A stretch of DNA of 64,000 nt from Archivesica marissinica (lineage: Eukaryota; Mollusca; Bivalvia; Venerida; Vesicomyidae), in the NCBI GenBank assembly GCA_014843695.1, contig CM026401.1:53952649-54016648 (forward strand), in the 5' to 3' direction. This document shows positions 47,101 through 59,100 of this stretch, piece after piece. Position 1 is the stretch's first letter. Each line of letters begins with the position of its first letter. Under the pieces are notes generated by a model. It was not told where the DNA came from. It worked only from the letters and a program-made list of their open reading frames with translations, and did not search any database. The position numbers and the translations under genes are program-made.

Positions 47101-50100
47101 GCACTTATAAATCATCTCCTAAATTAGATGTCAAATCTTGTCCAAAAATGGAAGGGAGCAGAAGGGGAGGTGGAAAAATGTTATTTTAACAAAAAAATAA
47201 TGTCATTTTGTAAAAAAAAAAATGATTTGTAAAAATAAATGTTATCAATAAAATTGATGGAGCCATAACAAAATGAGATGTCAAATGTTTGTTTTCTCTC
47301 TCAATGAACTGTAGGGGGCAATACTCAAAATGAGGGGGTCGAATGTGAGTTTTAACCCCATAAAATAAGGGGGCCACACCAAAATAGGGGAGAGGCAAGT
47401 GGGGATGAGAATCATGTAATTAATTAACAATTAATTAACAATGGACTATTACAATGCAACATGGAGCAGAAACAGGTTAATTATTATTAGCAGATGACGG
47501 GTCGTCTATTTTACCATTGGGATCCATTGTGAACGTTGGTAAGGTAAGCTGTCCAATTCCTGTAATAAAATCTTTTATTTAATTCGGATGTTAATTCATA
47601 AAATTTGATTTTAATGTCAATTTGCCACATTCTATACAGAAATTAAACGCATCTAAAATGATAATTTTGAGTAGAGAACATTACAGATAACGAAGGGTAA
47701 AATGGCCTTGTGAGGTATATTGTTGTACTAGAACTTAATTGTTCTATTTGTTTGTTATGGGGGTTTAAAGGCGCACCAACAGCTTAGGTCATACGGCAAC
47801 TCTCCACCTTTTATTGGTGGAGGAAGACGCTGGGTGCCCCTCCGGGCAGTATTTCAGATGCAGACGGACACTTGAGTAGAACCACTGACCTTCTCCACCC
47901 TGTATTGGTGGAGGAAGACGCTGGGTGCCCCTCCGGGCAGTATTTCAGATGCAGACGGACACTTGAGTAGAACCACTGACCTTCTCCACCCTGTATTGGT
48001 GGAGGAAGATGATGGGTGCCCCTCCGGGCAGTATTTCAGATGCAGACGGACACTTGAGTAGAACCACTGACCTTCTCCACCCTGTATTGGTGGAGGAAGA
48101 CAACGGGTGCCCCTCCGGGCAGTATTTCAGATGCAGACGGACACTAGAGTAGAACCATCGACCTTCTGCAATCCAGCTGGATAGCTTCCTCACAAAAAAG
48201 AATTTGACACTACAAGTGGGATTCAAACTTAGAGCGGTATGGCTTAAGTGATTTGAAGTAAACAACCGTAACCACTCGGCTGCCGATGCCCCCTCCCCAC
48301 CTACTGCGACGTACATACAACTCAGAGAGGGTAGAACATTTCATAAACTCTTAACCGATCCAAGCATATACTCCCATCTCATCATACAGTAAACAACGAC
48401 TCATTCTTCTGCTCTCTGTCGCAAATAATCATCAAAACCGGTCAATCTAAAAATAACATACCAGAAATTGTGGCTTTAGGGTCCACTGGGTGTCCTAGGT
48501 TGGCTAGCCTCAGATGGAGTTTGCCTCGAACGACTGACTGCACATTTGCTGGTCGGACCCCACCTGCCCCAGCTTCCTCGTGTGCTAGGTTCGGATCTTC
48601 CTGGTATTCCGTAGAGATGACCTCCAACTCAAATGTGGTCTGCACAGCCTCCATACCTGTCCGGCATAAATACTGAAACACATAGTGAATAGACTATCAA
48701 ACAGTCCAACCTCGGCAACTCATACAAAATGTTCACTCCCTATCAGGGACAGGTGATAAATGGTGATATGTGAGAAAGTTGTCAGCCGTTTAACCCATTC
48801 AACACCAAATAACTGACTTGGACTGGTGCATGATATTTTTAGACCTATAAATTAATAGGAAAATTACATTTGGACCAATTCATTTATCAAAATGGGTAAT
48901 TTTGTCTAAAAAATAGTAATATTACTGGCAAAAAGTGCAGATCCTGATGAGACGGCTCATCTGGATCTACACTTTTTGTAAGCCTATTTAGAGATCTTTT
49001 ATTTACGCTGGGATACCAATTAACGGTGACATCCAAACGTAACGCCACGTTCATCAGGATCTATGTTGTTTGCTATCCAGCCAAGTGTTTTAGCCCCACT
49101 ATCCGAATAGCAAACAGCATAGAGCCTGATCTGGCCCTATGCTGTTAGCAAAAGTGATTTTATCTGCCGCTAACATGCAAAGGGTTAATGGGTACCTTCA
49201 AATCCACTGCAGTATTGCCGAGGGGTAGCAATGAGTCACCATCCCATACATCTATATACACCGTCTGCTGGGACAAATGTTGTAAATCCGAATAGCAAAC
49301 AGCATAGAGCCTGAACTGGCTCTATGTTGTTAGCAAATGTGATTTTATCTGCCGCTAACATGCAAAGGGTTAATGGGTACCTTCAAATCCACTGCAGTAC
49401 TGCCGAGGGGTAGCAATGAGTCACCATCCCATACATCTATATACACCGTCTGCTGGGACAAATGTTGTAAATCCGAATAGCAAACAGCATAGAGCCTGAA
49501 CTGGCTCTATGTTGTTGGCAAATGTGATTTTATCTGCCGCTAACATGCAAAAGGTTAATGGGTACCTTCAAATCCACTGCAGTACTGCCGAGGGGTAGCA
49601 ATGAGTCACCATCCCATACATCTATATACATCGTCTGCTGGGACAAATGTTGTAAGAATAGCTGAGTCTCCCCTGGCTTCATGAATGCTGGGTCCATGAA
49701 ATAACGAATCTGCAACACAAAATACATAAACTCTAAACTAAGTTTTTACAGTCCAATAAAGGAGAAGCACTGTGAGAGCTCCGACCTTACAGACCGATCT
49801 GTAGTCCAGTGGTTAATCCAGGGATCGCAGGTTCAATCCCCCATCTGACCCTAATAAAATTAACAGTCTTTCAATAGAGACTTTAAACTGAGGTCTCATG
49901 TCGGTGCTGTACACCGTGCACGTAAAAGAACCAGAGGAGACTCTGGAATGGGTCTCTGTCTGTATCATTGCACTATCCTCCAAAATCTAAAATGACTAAT
50001 CTCTTCAGGAAGCGTCGCTCATATGGGCTACAGGTAGCGACGATAAATAAACGTATAACACACACAGGGCTCCGACCTCTTCTAAAAATAGCGTAGTTTT

Positions 50101-53100
50101 GGGAAAACTTCTTTGATAGGTGTCACTATATGGACAGGTGTGCACAATAGGTCAGGACTTAGTGTACACAGACATTTTCAGTAAAATAGTAGAAAAATGC
50201 AATTTTTCACTGGAAATAAACACTCTAGATGCATGTACATATATATTATTAGTAGTAATTAGTCAATACAAATTTATTTTAGCTTCATTGCGAAACAAGT
50301 TCTTTCAAATTATATTAATCACTCTCGAGACCTCATTCCTGATGGCATCTGGAATCCATCGCCACGAGGGAGAGAAGAGGCAACGTGGAATTTAAATGCC
50401 TTGCCTAAGGGCAATATCATAATGGCTCCAGTGGGGCTCAAACTCCGGACAATTCGCACCTGAAGCGAACGCGCATCCACTGCGCTATCACGACTTTCAC
50501 TTACTGTTGGTTTTCAACGATATTTACATTTATTTCCAATGCATTGTGATTGTGCGTCGATGTCTTTTAATTGAACAGAAACATACCTCAAGACCTGGTG
50601 GACCTTTCAGCAATGTTCCGTCCTTGTCCAGTTTCTGAAGTATGTACGGCATGGCGTGAATGTCGGATGACAGATCAGTCTGGGGCTTTGACAACAGCAA
50701 TCTATAAATAGAAAATGACAAGCAATCTATTATTAGACAACGGCAGCAATTAGTGTCTGGTATAAAGCAGGAAATGAAAAAAAAATAGAATTAGTAGAGT
50801 TGCATCTATAAGACAAGTTTTTTACCAAATGACAAAACGGATTACCATTAATTAGCAATTATATCTTCCAGAAATAAGGCGAAATGGATGTCGCCCTGAT
50901 GACTATTGTCGGCAAAGTGGCAGAAAATAAAGCGACCACTTCGCCAGAGTCGCTCTCTAGCGTGAGCCCTGCCAGATTATGGCCTCAAAGTGGCTTTCTG
51001 TCTTATAAATGAATGCTAAATTTTTTTAAAAATAATAAATTGTTTAGTTTATACAAATTTATTTTAGCGATTGTGAAACAAGTTATTGCAACTTATATAA
51101 ATCACTCTCGAGACCTCATTCCTGATGGAATCCATTGCCACGAGGGAGAGAGAAGAGGCAACGTGGAATTTAAATGCCTTGCCTAAGGGCACAATCATAA
51201 CGGCTCCAGCGGGGCTCGAACTCCGGACCTTTAATAATTTAATTCGTAATATAGGAATGTGTTAAAACGATAGTTACGTCAGTTACCTCTCAGTTGTGAC
51301 TTGCTGGTTCCTGTAAAACTGGAAAGACAAGAACACGGTACCGCCAGTCGTCTCCGGTCCAGACGCTCCAACATTCTCTATCATTCTGCAAGGGTAATTA
51401 TAGTTCTATAGTTTATACAAATTTATTTTAGCTTGATTGTGAAACAAGTTCTTACAACTTATATTAATCACTCTCAAGACCTAATTCCTGATGGAATCAA
51501 TCACCACAAGGGAGAGAGAATAGGCAACCTGAAATTTAAATGCCTTGCCTAAGGGCACAATCATAACGGCTCCAGAGAGGCTCGAACTCTGAATTATAGT
51601 TCTATAATTTGGGGACACTCAATTAATCACTTCTCCCCCCATTCTAAATGTACTCTTTAACTTCCATAAAACAGCCAATAATCATTTCTCCCCCATTCTA
51701 AATGTACTCTTTAACTTCCATATAATAGCCAATAATCATTTCTCCCTCCATTCTAAATGTACTCTTTAACTTCCATATAATAGCCAATAATCATTTCTCC
51801 CTCCATTCTAAATGTACTCTTTAACTTCCATATAATAGCCAATAATCATTTCTCCCTCCATTCTAAATGTACTCTTTAACTTCCATATAATAGCCAATAA
51901 TCATTTCTCCCTCCATTCTAAATGTACTCTTTAACTTCCATATAATAGCCAATAATCATTTCTCCCTCCATTCTAAATGTACTCTTTAACTTCCATATAA
52001 TAGCCAATAATCATTTCTCCCTCCATTCTAAATGTACTCTTTAACTTCCATATAATAGCCAATAATCATTTCTCCCTCCATTCTAAATGTACTCTTTAAC
52101 TTCCATATAATAGCCAATAATCATTTCTCCCTCCATTCTAAATGTACTCTTTAACTTCCATATAATAGCCAATAATCATTTCTCCCTCCATTCTAAATGT
52201 ATTTGTCTCCCATCTTTAACCTGAATATAACAGCCAATTAGGCTTAACCCATTCAGCACCAAGTAACTCACATGGACTGGTCCATGATATTCTTAGACCA
52301 ATAAATGAATAAGAAAATTACATTCGGACCAGTTCATTTATCAAGATGGGTAATTTTGTCTAAAATTAGTAATATTACTTGAAAAAAGTGCAGATCCTGA
52401 TGAGACGGCTCGTCATGAGCCGGCTCATCTGGATCTACACTTTTTTGTAAGCCAATTTAGAGGTCTGTGGTGTTGAAAGGGTTAAACTTTATTTATTTCA
52501 CAACGATTGCGAAGCAAGTTTTAACAACTTATATTAATCACTCTCGTGTAAATGTGGTCATTCATGTGGGAGAAAACCCACCTGTTCGATCTGGCGACCA
52601 CCGTACAATCTCACATACTTCCAGGTCCGAGGATCGAACCCGGGTCGCATTTGTGAGAAGCGAGCACACTAACCACTGTGCTAATCGGACAGCCTACTTG
52701 GTATATGGCATAGACATTCAAGCTTACTTGGAGAAAGCTAAGAACTGGAAGATAATCTCGTTACACTGTAGTGGGTCGTTCATCTCTCGCTGTAGATCTA
52801 CGCTGACAACATGCGTGTTTGGATCAATGACTTCCGGCGGTTCACCATTACGATCTAGCACTGGCGGAAAACCAACAGAATACAACTTTGCATAAGCTGC
52901 TCGTGACAGACCAGAGCCCCTGTAAAGTACATGTAGAGAACAGTTATTTACAAACATTGCAGATTTCTCGGAAACTGACTTTTTGAGGGAGAAAAATATT
53001 TTTTTCTAAATTTTGATCGAAACATGAAAATTCTCAAATCCATGGGTCAAAATGGCAGTGGGAAATACGCGTTCAACATATATTTTTTAAAAATACAAAT

Positions 53101-56100
53101 TTATTTGAGCTCGATTGCGAAACAAGTTCTTGCAACTTATATTAATCACTCTCGAGACCTCATTCCTGATGGAATCCATCACCACGATCGTCAATATATC
53201 CTTGCAAACACCAATACTGTAGTCTTGGTGTTATTTATAGATACACACTTTTCCATCATTAACTTATGCACTTCTTTCTCAGGTATTAAAGTCGCGCCAA
53301 CAGCTTAAGTCATAAGACAATTCTCCAGCCAGTATTGGTAGGGCATCTGTGTAGAACCACCCACCTTCTTCAAGTCAAATTGGGATTTGAACGTACAGCA
53401 ACGAGGGGCAAATGATGTGAAGCCGACGACGGTAACCACAAGGCCGTGGGAGGCACCTTCTATCAATAACTCTGTCTTCTGTTATCTAGCATACAAATTA
53501 TTGCATATGCAAGGGTGTTGCAAACAAGAGCTGCTATCAGAACACGCACCCGACACACCCCAGCTGCCCCACCCCAACAAATCTGTTTTACAACAGAATT
53601 CTAAAATGTCTAAATCTGTACACAAAAAAAATGTTTTTCTTTTTTTCTTTATTTTTTGTTTTTGTTTTTTGTACAAAAACATACTTTCTTGGCTGAGGTC
53701 CAGATGTCAAGATTGGTTGATATGACGGTGTGTATCGCAGTTCTTGTATATCCGGAAAGGGACCCTGTAAGAAAACAATCAGAAATAGCATTTCATTGTC
53801 TGTATATAATACAGTCAGATATACAAATTTATTTTACCTCGATTGCGAAACAAGTTATTATAACTTATAGTAATCACTCTCGAGACAACATTCCTGATGG
53901 AATCCATCGCCACGAGGGAGAGAGGAGAGGCAGAAGAAGACCCCTCCCCTACCATCCATACTCACCTATAAGACTACCCACTCCCCTACCATCCATACTC
54001 GTCTATAAGACTACCCACTCCCCTACCATCCATACTCACCTATAAGACTACCCACTCCCCTACCATCCATACTCGCCTATAAGACTACCCACTCCCCTAC
54101 CATCCATACTCGCCTATAAGACTACCACTCCCCTACCATCCATACTTGCCTATAAGACTACCCACTCCCCTACCATCCATACTTGCCTATAAGACTACCC
54201 ACTCACCTACCATCCATACTCTCCTATAAGACTACCCACTCCCCTACCATCCATACTCTATAACTACCCTCCCCTACCATCCATACTTGCCTATAAGACT
54301 ACCCACTCCCTACCATCCATACTCGTCTATAAGACTACCCACTCCCCTACCATCCATACTCTCCTATAAGACTACCCACTCCCCTACCATCCATACTTGC
54401 CTATAAGACTACCCACTCCCCTACCATCCATACTTGCCTATAAGACTACCCACTCCCCTACCATCCATACTCGCCTATAAGACTACCCACTCACTACCAT
54501 CCAAACTCGTCTATAAGACGACCCCCTCCCCTACCATCCATACTCGTCTATAAGACTACCCACTCCCCTACCATCCATACTCGCCTATAAGACTACCCAC
54601 TCCCCTACCATCCATACTCGTCTATAAGACTACCCACTCCCCTACCATCCATACTCGTCTATAAGACTACCCACTCCCCTACCATCCATACTCGTCTATA
54701 AGACTACCCACTCCCCTACCATCCATACTCGCCTATAAGACTACCCACTCCCCTACCATCCATACTCGCCTATAAGACTACCCACTCCCCTACCATCCAT
54801 ACTCGCCTATAAGACTACCCACTCCCCTACCATCCATACTCGTCTATAAGACTACCCACTCCCCTACCATCCATACTCGTCTATAAGACTACCCACTCCC
54901 CTACCATCCATACTCGTCTATAAGACGACCCCCTCCCTACCATCCATACTCGTCTATAAGACTACCCACTCCCTACCATCCATACTCCCTATAAGACTAC
55001 CACTCCCCTACCATCCATACTCGTCTATAAGACTACCCCCTCCCCTACCATCCATACTCGTCTATAAGACTACCCACTCACCTACCATCCATACTCGCCT
55101 ATAAGACTACCCACTCACATACCATCCATACTCGTCTATAAGACGACCCCCTCCCCTACCATCCATACTTGCCTATAAGACTACCCACTACCCTACCATC
55201 CATACTCGCCTATAAGACTACCCACTCCCCTACCATCCATACTCACCTATAAGACTACCCACTCCCCTACCATCCATACTCGCCTATAAGACTACCCACT
55301 CACCTACCATCCATACTCGTCTATAAGACGACCCCCTCCCCTACCATCCATACTTGTCTATAAGACTACCCACTCCCCTACCATCCATACTCGTCTATAA
55401 GACTACCCACTCCCCTACCATCCATACTCTCCTATAAGACTACTCACTCCCCTACCATCCATACTTGCCTATAAGACTACCCACTCCCCTACCATCCATA
55501 CTTGCCTATAAGACTACCCACTCACCTACCATCCATACTCTCCTATAAGACTACCCACTCACTTTTTGTCCCTACCATCCATACTCGTCTATAAGACTAC
55601 CCACTCACCTACCATCCATACTCGCCTATAAGACTACCCACTCCCCTACCATCCATACTCGTCTATAAGACTACCCACTCCCCTACCATCCATACTCGTC
55701 TATAAGACTACCCACTCCCTACCATCCATACTCGCCTATAAGACTACCCACTCCCCTACCATCCATACTCGTCTATAAGACTACCCACTCCCCTACCATC
55801 CATACTCGTCTATAAGACTACCCACTCACCTACCATCCATACTCGCCTATAAGACTACCCACTCCCCTACCATCCATATGTTTCCCTACCATCCATACTC
55901 GTCTATAAGACTACCCACTCCCCTACCATCCATACTCGTCTATAAGACGACCCCCTCCCTACCATCCATACTCGTCTATAAGACTACCCACTCACCTACC
56001 ATCCATACTCGCCTATAAGACTACTCACTCCCCTACCATCCATACTCGTCTATAAGACTACCCACTCCCCTACCATCCATACTCGTCTATAAGACTACCC

Positions 56101-59100
56101 ACTCACCTACCATCCATACTCGCCTATAAGACTACCCACTCACATACCATCCATACTCGTCTATAAGACGACCCCCTCCCCTACCATCCATACTTGCCTA
56201 TAAGACTACCCACTACCCTACCATCCATACTCGCCTATAAGACTACCCACTCCCCTACCATCCATACTCACCTATAAGACTACCCACTCCCCTACCATCC
56301 ATACTCGCCTATAAGACTACCCACTCACCTACCATCCATACTCGTCTATAAGACGACCCCCTCCCTACCATCCATACTTGTCTATAAGACTACCCACTCC
56401 CCTACCATCCATACTCGTCTATAAGACTACCCACTCCCCTACCATCCATACTCTCCTATAAGACTACTCACTCCCCTACCATCCATACTTGCCTATAAGA
56501 CTACCCACTGCCCTACCATCCATACTTGCCTATAAGACTACCCACTCACCTACCATCCATACTCTCCTATAAGACTACCCTTTTTTGTTGACCCCCTACC
56601 ATCCATACTCGCCTTGGTTATAAGACTACCCACTCCCCTACCATCCATACTCGCTATAAGACTACCCACTCCCCTACCATCCATACTTGCCTATAAGACT
56701 ACCCACTCCCCTACCATCCATACTTGCCTATAAGACTACCCACTCCCCTACCATCCATACTCGTCCCCTCCCCTACCATCCATACTCGCCTATAAGACTA
56801 CCCACTCCCCTACCATCCATACTCTCTATAAGACTACCCACTCCCCTACCATCCATACTCGCCTATAGACTACCCACTCCCCTACCATCCATACTCGCCT
56901 ATAAGACTACCCACTCACCTACCATCAATACTCGTCTATAAGACGACCCCCTCCCCTACCATCCATACTTGCCTATAAGACTACCCACTCCCCTACCATC
57001 CATACTCGTCTATAAGACTACCCACTCCCCTACCATCCATACTCGCCTATAAGACTACCCACTACCCTACCATCCATACTCGCCTATAAGACTACCCACT
57101 CACCTACCATCCATACTCGCCTATAAGACTACCCACTCGCCTACCATCCATACTCGCCTATAAGACTACCCACTACCCTACCATCCATACTCGTCTATAA
57201 GACTACCCACTCCCCTACCATCCATACTCGTCTATAAGACTACCCACTCCCCTACCATCCATACTCGTCTATAAGACTACCCACTCCCCTACCATCCATA
57301 CTCGTCTATAAGACGACCCCATCCCCTACCATCCATACTTGTCTATAAGACTACCCACTCCCCTACCATCCATACTCGCCTATAAGACTACCCACTCCCC
57401 TACCATCCATACTCTCCTATAAGACTACTCACTCCCCTACCATCCATACTTGCCTATAAGACTACCCACTCCCCTACCATCCATACTTGCCTATAAGACT
57501 ACCCACTCACCTACCATCCATACTCTCCTATAAGACTACCCACTCCCCTACCATCCTTACTTGCCTATAAGACTACCCACTCCCCTACCATCCATACTCT
57601 CCTATAAGACTATTCACTCCCCTACCATCCATACTCGCCTATAAGACTACCCACTCCCCTACCATCCATACTCACCTATAAGACTACCCACTCCCCTACC
57701 ATCCATACTCGTATATAAGACTACCAACTCCCCTACCATCCATACTCACCTATAAGACTACCCACTCCCCTACCATCCATACTCGTCTATAAGACTACCC
57801 ACTCCCCTACCATCCATACTCTCCTATAAGACTACTCACTCCCCTACCATCCATACTTGCCTATAAGACTACACACTCCCCTACCATCCATACTTGCCTA
57901 TAAGACTACCCACTCACCTACCATCCATACTCTCCTATAAGACTACCCACGCCCCTACCATCCATACTCGTCTATAAGACGACCCCCTCCCCTACCATCC
58001 ATACTCGCCTATAAGACTACCCACTCCCCTACCATCCATACTCGCCTATAAGACTACCCACTCACCTACCATCCATACTCGTCTATAAGACGACCCCCTC
58101 CCCTACCATCCATACTTGTCTATAAGACTACCCACTCCCCTACCATCCATACTCGTCTATAAGACTACCCACTCCCCTACCATCCATACTCTCCTATAAG
58201 ACTACTCACTCCCCTACCATCCATACCTGCCTATAAGACTACCCACTCCCCTACCATCCATACTTGCCTATAAGACTACCCACTCACCTACCATCCATAC
58301 TCTCCTATAAGACTACTAACTCCCCTACCATCCATACTTGCCTATAAGACTACCCACTCCCCTACCATCCATACTTGCCTATAAGACTACCCACTCCCCT
58401 ACCATCCATACTCTCCTATAAGACTACCCACTCCCCTACCATCCATACTTGCCTATAAGACTACCCACTCCTCTACCATCCATACTCGCCTATAAGACTA
58501 CCCACTCACCTACCATCCATACTCTCCTATAAGACTACCCACTCCCCTACCATCCATACTTGCCTATAAGACTACCCACTCCTCTACCATCCATACTCGC
58601 CTATAAGACTACCCACTCCCCTACCATCCATACTCGCCTATAAGACTACCCACTCACCTACCATCCATACTCGTCTATAAGACTACCCACTCCCCTACCA
58701 TCCATACTCGTCTATAAGACTACCCACTCCCCTACCATCCATACTCGCCTATAAGACTACCCACTACCCTACCATCCATACTCGTCTATAAGACTACCCA
58801 CTCCCCTACCATCCATACTCGTCTATAAGACTACCCACTCCCCTACCATCCATACTCACCTATAAGACTACCCACTCCCCTACCATCCATACTCGCCTAT
58901 AAGACTACCCACTCCCCTACCATCCATACTCACCTATAAGACTACCCACTCCCCTACCATCCATACTCGTCTATAAGACTACCGACTCCCCTACCATCCA
59001 TACTCACCTATAAGACTACCCACTCCCCTACCATCCATACTCGTCTATAAGACTACCCACTCCCCTACCATCCATACTCTCCTATAAGACTACCCACTCC

